Shown: one piece after another, positions 34,816-46,244 of the stretch | Layout: the number at the start of each line of letters is the position of its first letter | How positions within the stretch are numbered: position 1 is the stretch's first letter | Source of the DNA: Blepharisma stoltei | Taxonomy: Eukaryota > Ciliophora > Heterotrichea > Heterotrichida > Blepharismidae | DNA length: 64,000 nt | Direction: 5' to 3' | NCBI GenBank assembly: GCA_914767885.1 | Contig: CAJZBQ010000014.1 | Location: 1 to 64,000 of the forward strand | The notes under the pieces: generated by a model | What the model was told of the DNA's origin: nothing | The model's database searches: none | The model's input: only the letters and a program-made list of their open reading frames with translations | Program-made: the position numbers and the translations under genes

Positions 34816-35134
34816 AATTATTAAAGCTAATGCTAATGATATCTAGCATCTCTTTGTCATTTCTTCAATAATATCTTTGGCATATTATGCATTGCTGCAT
34901 GTTTTTGATTCTACAGATATCGCAGACTTTATGACCTGGGTATAAAATATTGAAATTATCGACTTCTTTATTTGCTTTGCAAACATCACATTCAATTACA
35001 TTGCTACGATCAGGCAGATTTGGTTTAATAAAACCATGCGAAGATATTTGGAATTGATTAGGATTCATATTTGGCTGCTGTTGAGAAAAATTAATATCCA
35101 TTTTGGAGGCATTAATAGTCTTAATATTAAACAA
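34816..35134 (-). pseudogene. Partial tandem duplicate of the neighbouring gene's 3' end
   Basis: This frame repeats the C-terminal Cys-rich motif of the gene at 35140 onward (IECDVCKANKEVDNFNIL, CDICRIKNMQQCIICQRYYW) and then the same ISFNN end and following sequence (AGCTTTAATAATTAGCTAT). Upstream it keeps the repeat block with MDINFSQQQPNMNPNQ. So roughly 320 bases, from the Pro/Gln repeat region to the 3' flank, were duplicated in tandem and then diverged. It has an in-frame ATG and one TGA (Trp), so a short product is possible, but it lacks everything upstream. Confidence 0.6.
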
Positions 35135-35139
35135 AATAG

Positions 35140-38100
35140 CTAATTATTAAAGCTAATTCTGATAATCTCTAGGGTCTCTTGGTCATTTTTTGAATAAAAT
35201 CTTTGGCATATTTTGCATTGCTCCATGCTTTTAATTCTACAGATATTGCAGACTTGATGGTTGGGGCATGTAATAGAGAATTCATCGACGTCTTTATATG
35301 CAAAGCAAACAGCACATTTAATATCATTTCTACGCTGAGGTGGATTTGGTGTAGGGTTAATTACTGAAGGTATTTGGACTAGATCAGGATCCATGTGTAG
35401 CTGCTTTTGAGAGAAATCAATATCAACTCTTTGGGGTAAAGCATCTTGTAATGGGTTTGGTTGCAATTGAGAGGGCTGGGGGATTATTTTTTGGGGTGGG
35501 TGTGGTGGGGAATTCAATTGTAAAGGGTTTTGGGATGGATCAGGATCCATATGTGGCTGCTTTTGAGAGAATTCAAGATCCATTTTTGGAGGTAAAACAT
35601 CTTGTAATGGGTTTGGTTGCAATTGAGAAGGCTTGGGGATTATTTTTTGTTGTAGGTATGGTGGAGAATTGGACAGCTCAAGGAAATTTTTTTGTGATGG
35701 CTGAGAATCATCATATTTTGACTGGACTTCGTGGTCTCCTGATAATTGCTGATCATTTGCTAACTCCCCCCCCCTCCGTGAGTGAACAAAAAAATTTTGT
35801 TCACTCACGGAGGGGGGGTTAATTTTTATTTTAAAAACATTTATATATAAATTTTCTAAAAAATTTTTTTTTCGAATTTTAAAAAATTCCTAATTCGTAA
35901 ATATTAATTTAATTATAAAATTTATGTTTCAAAAAGCAATTCGTTTAAAATTAAATAGAATTAGCTCTAGATTTCATTATACTAATTATCATTTATATAT
36001 CAAAATTTTTTTTTCCATAAAACAATTTTCTATTAAAAATTTTTGTTCACTCACGGAGGGGGGGGGAGTAAGTTTATAATTTTTACAGACTGATTATTTC
36101 CAACAGGAAAGGATTGAAGTACTGGCCCTGGCCTAAAAATATTTTCCTGATTTATTGCAAAAATATCTACCTTTCTAGGCTGTTCTGGCATTAAAGGAGC
36201 TTTTGAAGAGGTTTTAATAAGCTCCTGAGCTCTTTCACTCTTTTCCTCAGCTTGTACTACCATCTCTGCTTCTATTCCATCTTTATTTATCTGGCCTTGT
36301 TCGCTTAATAGTTTATTAATATCAGTCATATTTTTCGGGCTGATTTTTTTCCCATGGCTGCATACAGATTTATGTCTATCTCTTTCATAAATTTCCTTCA
36401 AGCAATAAGCACAGTGCTCTAATTGACATAAAGGAGTAAAATTTACTTTGAGATGGCCACAACTTGATTCTTTTTTGGCAGGCAGTATAGGTGGTGGCTG
36501 GGCTGCCGGTTTCCACTTGCTTGCGGTTTCTTTTAGCCTTGCTATATCTCCTTTGTCAGCTGAAGGGTTTATAGCTGTATAGTCAGATAAAAGCTTGACA
36601 AGCAGATCACTACACTTGTTAGGGCAATTAAGTAGAATGGTAGAAGCCATTTCTGATATCAATTGATTAGAAATCTCAATTGCAGGAGAAAGATCTGGTT
36701 TGGGATTTTCTTCTATCACTGAATAATATATAGACCCTTGTTTGGCTTCTTCTAATTCTGGAGCATTTTCTGGAGATGAAGGCTCTTGGCTAACTTTCTT
36801 GGGCTCTGGGACATTTATTGGAGAAGACTCTTTGGGCACTGGGAGTGCCTCTTGCTTACTTTCTTTATGAATTTGGGTATTCTTTGGCTTTATGGCTGCA
36901 ATTTTCTTGGATCCTCCGGGTAAAGATAGGTATTAGGATATTAAAGACTAGACCTCCTTTTTTTTTAAGCTAGAGCTCCGCTACTTTACATCATATTTTA
37001 ATGAAGCCTTCAAAGAAGGCTTGCTTAGCCGCGGGAGTTTATCAGAATTCCAATAGCTCTGCTCCTGCTTCAGCCAGATTTAGTACTGCTTCGGAGCACA
37101 GAGTTTTGGGATTGAGAGGATACTTTACAGATGGGGCTTGCACCGATTATCCGAGAGTCAGAGACGTTTGGTTATCACGCTGTGCGAGGGGAAACTGGTT
37201 AGAAAAAACCTTGGATTTGCTAGGCATCCCACTTTCAACTCTGACAAGCCATCTTCCCAAGAAAAGTGTGGTCTTGGTGTCGGCTAAACTAAAATCCTGG
37301 CCGAGTGCATATATATCCAAACGCTTTACTTCGCCTCTAAGGTAAAAATCCTTTTCTTCCAAATGCCTATCGGGAAGACATTAATCCTATATTAGGCATT
37401 TGAAATAAAAATCAGCCTGTATCCTCCAGAAGTCTTAGCTTTTTGCAACGTTTTAGTCGGAGGCCTTTCCTTGATTTCTTCAGGTATTGTAGCATTTTGC
37501 TGTCTTATATCTTGTTCTTGATATGATCTTTCAACAAATTGAGGCTGCGCTATAATTGGAGAAGGCTCTAGACTCGTCGTTGGGATTATTGGAGTGCCGC
37601 TAACCAATGGCCTCCCAACTCTCACAGGTTCTGATCTTGGGTCATACACAAATGGGAACCTATCCAAATCTCCAATCCCTGCATTTCCAGCAGCAAGCAG
37701 CTCATATTCTTGATGATAAAGCACACTTCACGAATAATCTCTTTCCATATAAAGCGTGACCAATGGACTTTTGTTTTTATCACTTCTTGACACATAAGTA
37801 TGCTCTGTCTCATTAACAATTAAGAAATTCACCTCCAGCTTGTTGCAAAAATGCTCCAAGTAATTTCTGTTTTCCATGAAGTTGAACGGCTGAGTCAAAA
37901 TTTCATCAAACTTGTAGTCCTTATCGGTGACGACACAGATAAGTAGTCTCATACTTGCGTCAAGGGCATCACAAGCACCTAACTCCCCCCTCCGTGAGTG
38001 AACAAAAAATTTTGTTCACTCACAGGGGTTAATTTTTTTTTTTTAAAAAAAATTTATATATAAATTTTAAAAATTTTTTTTTTTTCGAAATTTAAAAAAA

Positions 38101-38700
38101 TCTTAATTCGCAAAAATTGGAAAGCAAATATTAATTTAATTTATAAAATTTATGTTTTAAAAAGCAATTCGTTTTAAAATTAAACAGAATTAGCTCTAGA
38201 TTTCATTATACTAATTATCATTTTATATTTCAAAATATTTTTTCCAAAAAAAATTTTTCTATTAAAAAAATTTTTGTTCACTCACGGAGGGTGGGTTTTT
38301 GGGCAAAAAATAGCGATTTTTCTAATGGTTTTGTTCACTCACGGAGGGGGGGAGTAAGTGATTTCGTTCTGCGTACAGTCTAAGAAGCTGTAATGGTTTA
38401 AACTTTGGATTATTAAAAGATTCAATGATTTTATCGAACTGGGTTCAGTAATTGCTATAATTAGGTCTTTTCTTTACCAGTTCATCTGTTTCTTTTTTGT
38501 AATTCCCAAGAGCTATTCAAGATGACCTGTAGACTTCGACGTCTTTTACTCGAAGAAGAGACTCAAGGTAAGCAATACAAATAGCTAAATAGGAAGACTT
38601 TATGGGAGGATCAATTCTGCTTTTTCACTTAAAATTGGCTAGTTCTCCATGTAAAATAATTGGTTCTTTTGGTAAAAGAATAAACTTGGGTTCTACCATA
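35140..38700 (-). CDS. Long Cys-rich protein with possible dead otubain-like domain; three IESs
   Basis: Removing three TA-bounded IESs (37982-38356, 36933-37394, 35763-36070) yields one continuous minus frame of about 780-800 residues. The N-terminal third (SSYLAICIAYLESLL, LRLYAERNHLGACDALDASMRLL, LVTLYMERDYSWSVLYHQ) resembles the otubain fold in arrangement, but the Cys and His positions expected for catalysis appear replaced. The middle has a Cys/His cluster (CGHLKVNFTPLCQLEHCAYC), then a Pro/Gln-rich repeat block, and the C-terminus a RING-like cluster (CAVCFAYKDVDEF, HQVCNICRIK, CKICQRFY). TGA is Trp at several points. The 5' end is not resolved: ATG 38700 opens a good frame (VEPKFILLPKEP) that meets an apparent one-base frameshift near 38640. 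The otubain idea is an inference. Confidence 0.6.
35763..36070. mobile_element. IES/MITE family A, copy 1 (coding)
   Basis: 308 bases bounded by TA at 35761-35762 and 36069-36070. The left end has TAACTCCCCCCCCTCC then an inverted pair of GTGAGTGAAC around a short A/T loop. The right end is TTGTTCACTCACGGAGGGGG-type. Excision gives IINLANDQQLS in frame. An unspliced reading would enter the element and yield a spurious SEQNFFVHSRRGG start. Confidence 0.93.
36933..37394. mobile_element. 462-base IES, separate family
   Basis: TA at 36931-36932 and 37393-37394. The left end TATTAGGATATTAAAGACT and the reverse complement of the right end, TAATATAGGATTAATGTCT, are imperfect inverted repeats. Excision joins FISNAYLSLPGGSKK in frame (462 is a multiple of three). 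The inside contains a plus-strand open frame (37001-37345) and an overlapping minus frame with no recognised product. Confidence 0.85.
37982..38356. mobile_element. IES/MITE family A, copy 2 (coding)
   Basis: TA at 37980-37981 and 38355-38356. It has the full family A layout: a terminal hairpin of CCTCCGTGAGTGAAC at the left, and two more copies near the right with the AATCGCTATTTTTTGCCC-type spacer between them. Excision joins AERNHLGACDALDA in frame. Confidence 0.92.
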
Positions 38701-38939
38701 ATTGATTTGTAGAATCATAATTAGCTTAAAAATTTTATAAAAGAAAAAAGCTTGTGAGCTTAAACCGATATAGAGTTGCATAAAAATTATGTTGGCCATC
38801 TTTTTGCAATGAAAAAGCTTCTAGGAGTCTCATATTAAGAAATAATTCTTTAAATTAAGCACAAAAGTAATTTAAGGCATGACTAAGCACAGCCTTAAGC
38901 ATCACAATAATAATCCAAAAGAAAATCATTAAATTAAAA

Positions 38940-39890
38940 TTAAAATTCAATAAATAAATTTGGCTCAGAAACAGTCTCTGAAGGGTCAATAAATTCACAT
39001 CAAGATTGTATCACTTGCAGCTGAGTTGAGTTCGGCACTATTAAAGGAGGAGACGTCCTCAGAAACTGATGGTCTAGTACTTCATTTGAGCTGTTATGTC
39101 CTAATCTCTGACTGGAATCTGGGTTCAATAATTTCCTAATGAAATCACAAGCAATCTCAGGTATTTCCGCCATATCAACATAATCCAGTCCTCTCAAAAT
39201 ATGAGCAAATAAGTCTTCGCCATACAGTCCAAAGGGCGGGCTGCTTTTCAAAAGTTCATAAGTCAAGATCCCAAGTGCCCATCAGTCTATTTCATAGCTG
39301 TAGCCTATTGGCTCAGTCCCATCAATTAAATGTTTAAACATTTCAGGACTCATTGCATGCTTGGTTCCAGTGACTGTATACGCCCTATATAAATTTTACT
39401 TTTCGTTTTCAATCTTTTTGCATAATCCAAGGTCCACAAAGACGACTTTTCCTGTGTCGTCCAATAAAACGTTTGATAATTTTAAGTCGCGGTAGATGTA
39501 TCCTTCAGTATGGATGTAGGACAAAGTTGAGGCAATTTGTAAAGCAATTGATTGGACTTGCTCAAGAGGAAATCTTCGCTGCTGCTTTAATATGTGGCTT
39601 AACGGTGCACCTTTTGCAAGTTCTAAGAGAAAATAAATGTTTGTGTGGTCTTTAAAAGTAGTTATGAGCTTAATAATATTTGGGTGTTTGAGACTGCTTA
39701 ATGCAAGTTTTTCTTCAAATAGGTGTCTGACTTCAGCTTCGCAAAGACCTGCTTTAGGGACTTCTTTTAGAGCATAAAAGTTGTGCCTGTGCTCTACAAG
39801 CCAGACTCTTGACCGGTGGCCAAAATCTATAACGAGTTTCTTTTCTAATGATTCTAAGGTGATTTCGCTTTCAGTCGAGTTTTTTATCAT
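38940..39890 (-). CDS. Serine/threonine protein kinase, AGC-like
   Basis: Two exons joined by a 15-base intron (39385-39399, GTAAAATTTATATAG). About 311 residues. Motifs: a glycine-poor N-lobe loop (GHRSRVWLV), the ATP-binding lysine in YALKEV, the catalytic loop YIYRDLKLSN, then VFVDLGLCKK where DLG stands for the usual DFG, then GTKHAMSPE as APE equivalent, then IDWWALGIL with Trp codons TGA and TGG. The C-lobe has LLNPDSSQRLG, as in AGC kinases. The DLG replacement is found in some active kinases, so activity is not excluded. The frame ends FIEF at TAA 38940-38942. Confidence 0.92.
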
Positions 39891-39913
39891 TATTATAATT
39901 TAATAGTAAAATC

Positions 39914-41975
39914 TTAATAAACGGTTCTGTCAATTGAAGACAAAATTTCTTCTAGTTTCTTGCATTCTTTTTGGGTCTGAGTGACCCCTTTTGCTACGTC
40001 TTCTTCAGTCAGTTGACTTGCCTTTCTCAAATTCGGAGAAAGTTTAAAGGAATAGACAGTCCCACGATCAGTTCCTACAAGAATAATAAACTGGGTAGGA
40101 TTAAATGATATATGGTTGCATTTGCCATTTTTCACCCGCTTGTCGCATATCTCAGAAAGCCTTTCCTGAGCTAGGTCATACACATGGCACTTAGAATCAG
40201 CTGTTGTAGCAGCAAAAATAGTTGACGAATAAGGCGCCCACGCCACATCACCTACAGCAATTCCAAGGTCAAAAGTAAGGAGTGGTGCTTTAATGGTATG
40301 GTCCCATAATTTTACAGTCCAGTCCGCACTTGCAGATAAAAATATTTTTGGGTGGAATTTGTTCCACTTGACACTATAAACTGCCATAAAATGGGCGTCA
40401 TATGTTTCTAAGTACTGTCCACTGAACGCTTTATTGCACTTGTGGATTTTCCCTTCTTCAGTCCCTACAATAAACAAATGTTCCTGGAACGGATTAAAAT
40501 CAAAGCAAGTCCCTCCTGCCAGCCCACTTAGCGCGACCTCGTCTTCTTCTCCTTCTCTAGCTCCAGACACCAATTTCAGCTTAATTACTTCTTCAGCTTC
40601 CAGCTTATTCTTCATCAGTACCCAATTTGTGACTCTTCCGTCACTTGAAATAGAAAAAAAGCTGAGATTTTTCATTAAGTCTTCGTCTTGCCATTTCACT
40701 TGTCAGACTGGGTCGGTGTGTTTATTAGTCCTAACTGTACTTTGGTATATAGGCTTTTTATGCTTGGCACGGACATCGTAAACTAATACAGTTCCATCAT
40801 ATAAGCCGACTGCGAGTAGAGCAGGGTACTGAGGATGCCAGTCTAAGCACATAACTCCATGCTGGGTCGTAAAGAAATACTCAGGGTACCGAGTGTTTTT
40901 CAGTGAATAGCAGCAAATCAGCCCTGTAGCTTTTTTCATGAAGCTATATGAACCGTAACCTACAGCGAACATATCGTGATAGCGGGGATTTCAAGCTAGC
41001 GCTGTCACTTCTTTTTTCTTTGTTTTTTCTGACCCAAAAATCCAAAGATCACTTAAAGATCCTTCACTTGTGCGGTGGTTGTCAGCGTTTCCATCAAAAT
41101 ATTTATAGATACTGTATATTTTTTAAAATAAATTAGGTTGATTTAAATATATATTAATTTATCAGCTATTCTGCTTAAAAGTCATAGGTGTTCTGCAAAT
41201 CATTCTGATTGACCATTCTTTCCATGATTTTTAATGCATAGCTCATCTCACTGGAATACATTGGGTCTTCTTTTCTCCCTCCCACTTTCTTCTTCGAGCT
41301 CTTTTTCGGCTCCTTCTCTTTTTCTTTCTCTACATGCTCTTGCTGCCTCTTTTTATCAAGCTCAGCCATAAAATTATCATAAATATCCCACTGTGTCACA
41401 GTCCCTGAAAAACTCCTTGCTGGTGGTGGCTCTGTGCTGATACCTCTTTCTTTAGGAGGTATCGTAAAAGACTGAGAGGTCCTCTCTGCATAATTGAATT
41501 GATTCCTCAAAGATTTCAGCAGTGCTTCTTGGCTTAATTGTAAGCTTCCTCCAGTTTCTACTGAAGAAGCCTTGATCAAGTTTTCCGCCTCCACGTTTTT
41601 GGCATCAATAAATTCTTCCTGGTCTCTTGCCTCATTACTGTCTTTAAGCAAGAAATGCCCATCTAAGGAGAAATGTATGACCATTTGGTCTACCAAGTCG
41701 TCTCGTTTGAAGACTCTTTCTTTATAAGAAAAAAACGAAATGTTTTGGCTTGCCTGAGGGTTTGAAGGAGTTAGGATTCTTTCGACTTCAGATTCCAGCT
41801 CTTTTTCGCTTAAGCGCGGAGTGTCGTCGATTCCTTTTAGGCCTTGTGCGGCTTCACTGATAAGGTCGTCTTCTGGGATTGTGCTTTCTTCTTGTTTGGA
41901 TTCGTCTCTTTGTCGGGCCATGGTTGGGTTTCTGAGGATATTCCTTCCTTTGGTACCTCTTCCTCTTCCACGCAT
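39914..41975 (-). CDS. DNAI1: Axonemal dynein intermediate chain, DNAI1-like (IC78)
   Basis: About 663 residues after removal of a 70-base IES (41108-41177). The basic N-terminus (MRGRGRGTKGRN) leads into a Lys/Glu-rich region with the typical KIMERMVNQN segment, then DFYKYFDGNADNHR. WD40 repeats follow: LAWNPRYHDMFAVGYGS, LDWHPQYPALLAVG, VYSVKWNKFHPKIFLSASADWTVKLWD, and FNPTQFIILVGTDRG. TGA is Trp at 40700 and near 40975, both at conserved WD40 Trp positions. It is an outer-arm dynein subunit, so acts in cilia. The length fits the family. The IES excision restores a family-like DF.Y junction. Confidence 0.93.
41108..41177. mobile_element. 70-base IES in dynein intermediate chain gene
   Basis: TA at 41106-41107 and 41176-41177. 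Removal joins NTYDF to YKYFDG in frame and removes TAA and TAG codons. Very AT-rich, no long inverted ends. Confidence 0.85.
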
Positions 41976-42041
41976 TTCAGTTACTTTAATAAATATGAGC
42001 TTACAGTTTAAGATTAATTGGATTTTTTATTAATTTAACAG

Positions 42042-42413
42042 CTAAAATCGGTACATCTCGTCAGACCTCCCATCTATGTAAAAAGTACAGTTTCGCACGT
42101 CGACACTCCGAGTCCCTGTTCCGAAAGAGACTGATTTGGACTTGTTGTGGAGGTCAGGTTCAGCGAAATAAGTCCCAGGACCTGGCAATTCGCGCTTTAC
42201 TAAATATTAGTTACTTTCGTAGGCTTCTCTGCCTACTTTTGACATGTAGGTGTTTTTTAAAATTTTGGTATCGCTTACGTTGTATTTAGGTCCAGGACTT
42301 ATCCGTCCTTTTAAGTATCTTTCGTAATTTCTTGCGTAAACCTTATCGGGTGAATATGTTCCTTTTATAGTAGCATAAGAGTCATGAGATCTTACCCCAC
42401 ACTTTAAAGCCAT
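42042..42413 (-). CDS. Small STPGR (sperm-tail PG-rich) protein
   Basis: 118 residues, with a 15-base intron at 42200-42214 (GTAACTAATATTTAG). Motifs SPGPKYNV and ELPGPGTYF mark two STPGR repeats. Such proteins are often ciliary microtubule-associated (inner) proteins. Start ATG 42413, end TAG. Confidence 0.75.
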
Positions 42414-42458
42414 TCAAATAAAAAATATAATGGGGTTAATTTCTCAAAAAAAAAAGAA

Positions 42459-43013
42459 TTAATGATATTTTGTTTCAATTTTTAAACGGGGAGCTAGTAT
42501 TGGGGAATAAGCATTTGGAGCTGGAGTTGCGGATGGTGTAATATCTCTTGGAGCTCTTGAAAAAGAGCTTCCAATGTGGGTATCTTGATTTATAGAGGTT
42601 TTATACCTGTAGATTGGCCCAGGAGATCTGTCTCTATAAGAGTCAATAAACTGCAAATCCCTTTGCTTTCCTGAGCCAAATTTAACTGAAACTTCACCTT
42701 TTTCTGTTAGCGATACATTTGGGCTATAAGCATTGAGAGGAGGTGAATGGGCTCCATAAAACTCTTTGCTGAGGGATCGAGAATAGTAGACTTTACTGCC
42801 TTTTTCTGCTTTTGGAATTGTTGGGAGAGGGGAATTTCTGTATCTGTAAGACTGTGATCCAATGGTGTTTGGTATATTGTGACTTCCTGGGCCCGCATCT
42901 TCATTGACTCCATATGACCAGCTTCATTTAGAAGGTGCAGAAATCAAACTTTGACTCTCCCCCAGAAAAATAGGAGAATATACTAAAATTCAATTTTAAC
43001 AGAATTTTTGCAT
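42459..43013 (-). CDS. STPGR (SHIPPO-like) protein
   Basis: About 178 residues. The ATG 43013 exon (MQKF) joins the main frame with an 18-base GT-AG intron (GTTAAAATTGAATTTTAG). PG-rich motifs: DAGPGSHN, SPLPTIP, RSPGPIYRYK, APNAYSPI. TGA is Trp once (PSKWSWSYG). Likely axonemal. It is 45 bases upstream of another STPGR gene in the same orientation, so the two may be tandem relatives. Confidence 0.7.
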
Positions 43014-43187
43014 CCAATAAATAATTAATGATTAATTTAATTAAAATCCACGAATTCTAAGAATTAGGCTGAGGTGGAGTGAGTAGAATGAGAGTTATCC
43101 ATTTAAAGTAAATTAACTTATAATTCAATCCCATATTAATTAAAATTATATGGCCTTTTCTTGAAAAATTATAAGCCATGACTGAAT

Positions 43188-44638
43188 TTACATGATATCG
43201 CAGTTGCAAGATTCTGAAGGCTCATCTTTTATCTTTCTTGAGTTATATCCTACTAATACACTTTTCTGGTAATTTATGACGCTTTCAAAAATACTTCTGC
43301 TTTGGTCTTGTCCAATGCTACCAATTATGTACTCTGAAAATCTTCTTTTTATGGCTCTTTTGCATTTTCCACATAGAAATTCTCTCAATTTGATATAAGG
43401 CACTAATTCTTTGGTTTCGGCCATCAAGACATTCAGCCTATTTAGCAGCATATCTTTCCCACACTCTAGGTTCATTCTGTTTTTATTAAGAATTTCTATT
43501 TCTCCTTCTGTTTCTAATAACTTATTCTTCATAGCATTTTTTGTCCTTTCAGCGTCACGGAAAACTGTTTCTAGTTGCGTGAGTTCATTTTGAATTGACT
43601 CATTATATACATAATTATATATGGTGCTTTGACCCAGGCATGGCCGAGAGGCCATGCAGCCTCGACATATATTTAATTATGCCAGCGAGGTTTTCCAAGC
43701 AGAGAAATAGGCAGCAATGCTGAGTGAGTAGTGGCACTTTGCCCAAGTCTGAATTCTAGGCTGGGTTTTTAACTCTTGGGATTGATGGATGGAACATGAG
43801 ATTGGAAAGGGTATATTCATCAAAGTCTAGAGATGTCAGCGAATAGCATTACTAATCCATTAGAAATTTACTGGGGACCGCTTGTCGCTCGTTTCCATAT
43901 CGGGACGAGACGGCTGGAAAATATATTTTCTGAATTTTCATGGCAGGTAACCCAAGTTAGACATACTGTAGGTTAGAGCAGGCGAAGATTCGAGGATACT
44001 GCCGTCTAGCGCCTCTAGAAGATAGGTGGAGATAGGAACTGGACAGCGATTTCTTTATCGGGCACCAAGCTTGGAAATGGCCAAAGGACTATGCATGATG
44101 AGTACTTAAAGCAAGTTAATTAAGATTAAGATTAGGCTCATTATATACTTTTTGATGTGAATTTTAATTATTTTATCATAAATAATAATTACTGGTCATC
44201 GTCTAGAATACTTTACTTAATTTCTGACTCAATCCTTCTATTAATATTTTCACATTTGTTTTCAAACGGTTTTTCTATATTTTGCAGCTGCTTTTCTAGC
44301 TTTTGGATTTTTGAAGTTTTTTCTTTGATGTCATGTTTTAGTTCTTTCCTTTGCTTTGCAATGTCTATTAAATCTGTGTTGTATATGGCAATTTGTTTAT
44401 TTTTCTCTATAATTAAATTTGTTTTTATTTCTTCGTACATACAATTATAGCACACAATTAGGCCGCTTCTGTTTATTCTTGAATGATATTTACAGGTTGG
44501 TTTTGAGCAAGAAGCACAGATTTTGGTTTTGGCTTTTTCAAGAGGCTTGGAACAGAGGTGGCATGATTTCTCCAATGATGCATCATTGGAGCTTGAAAGA
44601 GAACTAGTAAATTTTCGGCTTTGAAAGGCAGTCACCAT
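43188..44638 (-). CDS. Zinc-binding coiled-coil protein; one large IES
   Basis: With a 614-base TA-bounded IES removed (43606-44219), a single frame of 278 residues runs from ATG 44638 (MVTAFQSRKF) to TAA. The N-terminus has a Cys-rich FYVE/LIM-like cluster (CHLCSKPLEK, ICASCSKPTCKYHS, CYNCMYEE). A long coiled coil follows and passes through the IES joint (RRIESEINESIQNELTQLE) to a second Cys-pair (CGKCKRAIKRRF) and a tail ending CNCDIM. Frame arithmetic across the IES is exact. No family assigned. Confidence 0.75.
43606..44219. mobile_element. 614-base IES carrying a nested retroposon-like element
   Basis: TA at 43604-43605 and 44218-44219 bound the removed segment. Inside, direct repeats CTCATTATATAC at 43599-43610 and 44137-44148 flank a 526-base block (43611-44136). 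The block's left edge ATAATTATATATGGTG resembles the edge of the insertion at 60.99 kb, and its other edge carries TTAATTAAGATTAAGATTA. Without this block the IES would be about 76 bases. Confidence 0.78.
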
Positions 44639-45113
44639 GTATAAATATTAGACAAAAAAATTTTAAAATGGACTGCTTAAAAGCTTGATAAATTGCATAT
44701 AGAATTTAGCGTGGCAATGAAATAGCATTATTATTTAGTAAAAAAAATAAAAGTGCACAGTTTTTATTAATATCTATGGTAAAATTGACAATTGATATGT
44801 GATTCATTGGAAAATGGCAAAGCTCTTCTAATAGAATTTAAATAAATGTGCTTGGATAAATAGTCAACAAGACATACCTCCATTTGCACTTTGATCGGAT
44901 ATAAAGTCTATTGTAGTATTTTTTGATATAAAATATATTGGTTTTTATGACATGCTTTCTATCATGGCTCTGTGAATTGATAAATTCAGTTATCCTCAGC
45001 TCTTTTTTTGTATAATAATCAATTTATTAAGACCTTCTATTCTTCTGCCTAAACAATTGCTTCATTAATTTAAAATAAAGCTAGACCATTCCTCTCTAAT
45101 AATTTTTTGAAAT
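44639..45113. other. Intergenic AT-rich DNA, divergent promoters
   Basis: About 475 bases between divergent genes with no gene seen. Confidence 0.4.
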
Positions 45114-46144
45114 ATGGTCGGTATCTTTTGCTTATTAATTCCATTTGTTTTTGCTCTTGACCCAACTCGAGTGAAATATGCCATAAATTGCGGCGGCGGC
45201 CAAATAACATCCTCTGACGGTATTATGTATCAAAAAGACACAGGTTTTTCCTCAGGAGTCTCAAATGACGCTGGGTCTGAATTAAAGGTAAAAATGACAA
45301 AATCTCCAGAGCTTTATCAAACAGAAAGGTATGATACCCAAGACTTCAGCTACTCAATCCCAATTGAAGAGCCAGGAAACTACGTTTTAATTCTCAAATT
45401 TTCAGAAATTTATTTTAACAGCGAAGGCCAAAAAAAATTTTTCATAAAAATTGGGGACACTTTTGTCGTGAAAGACTTAGACATATATGCCAAGGTTGGG
45501 AAAAATGCCGCTTATGACGAATTTATTAAATTTAAATATGAAGGAGAAAAAATATTGATAAATGGAAAAGAGTCAAAAAATTCAGTACAAAATGGAAAAA
45601 TAAAGGTGGAGTTTGTGAAGGGGGAGAAGGATAACCCGAAAATCAATGCAATTGTGTTGGTTAAAGGGGAGCTAACGGATACAGATTATTATAGCTTAAG
45701 GCCCCTTATAGATTCTTTAGCAGTAGTACTTATGTTTATTGAATAGGCTAATTAAAAATTGGTAAATATGAGCTATAATTTGTACTTACCAATTTTAAAT
45801 TGTATTTGCCAGAAAAATTGACATTTCGCGGCCTATTCAATAGGCAAAGGTATTGCTCCTAAGCGAGCAGAAATGGGCTGGAGCTATATGTACAGACTGA
45901 GAGGATTAAGAAAATACAGGAGCTGAAGGAGTTAAGTCGCAAAAAGCCAATTAAGGTTGAGAGAAAAGAGGAGTTTGATCAATATGACTATGAAGCTGTT
46001 GAGCAGAATGTAATAGAGCGCGATGAAGACTCTTTACTTAATGTCATATTGTCAACTCCTGGGCTGGTTTTGATAGCAATTGTGTCGAGTTTGACTTATT
46101 TTGCATGCAAAAGTACAACTAAAAATCGGCATCCTAAATTTTAA
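45114..46144 (+). CDS. Malectin-like ER membrane protein; one IES
   Basis: A signal peptide (MVGIFCLLIPFVFALDP) precedes a malectin-type domain (YAINCGGGQITSSDGIMY, GNYVLILKFSEIYF, GQKKFFIKIGD, DNPKINAIVLVKG). A 104-base IES (45739-45842) with inverted ends TTGAATAGGC/GCCTATTCAA follows. Downstream is a coiled coil (QTERIKKIQELKEL), an acidic stretch and a C-terminal transmembrane segment (ILSTPGLVLIAIVSSLTYFAC) with a short basic tail. That order matches malectin, an ER lectin for Glc2-high-mannose glycans. One TAA just after the IES needs a short GT-AG intron of 18 or 21 bases; the exact choice is unresolved. Confidence 0.78.
45739..45842. mobile_element. 104-base IES with 10-base terminal inverted repeats
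   Basis: TA at 45737-45738 and 45841-45842. The terminal sequences TTGAATAGGC and GCCTATTCAA are perfect inverted repeats. It interrupts the malectin-like gene between its lectin domain and membrane anchor. An internal inverted pair (AAAATTGGTAA / TTACCAATTTT) gives it a hairpin. Confidence 0.8.
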
Positions 46145-46244
46145 TCTTTTTTCTATAATTTTTAAATCCATATCTTAGCTTTAAGAATCCAAAAGCAATT
46201 AAATTATGCAGAATTTTCCTAAAAATTTTATCCATTTTTGCTTA

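Noticed and set aside
37001-37345. Plus frame inside the 462-base IES
   Set aside because: The IES is removed to restore the host gene; the frame has no recognised domain and no start context.
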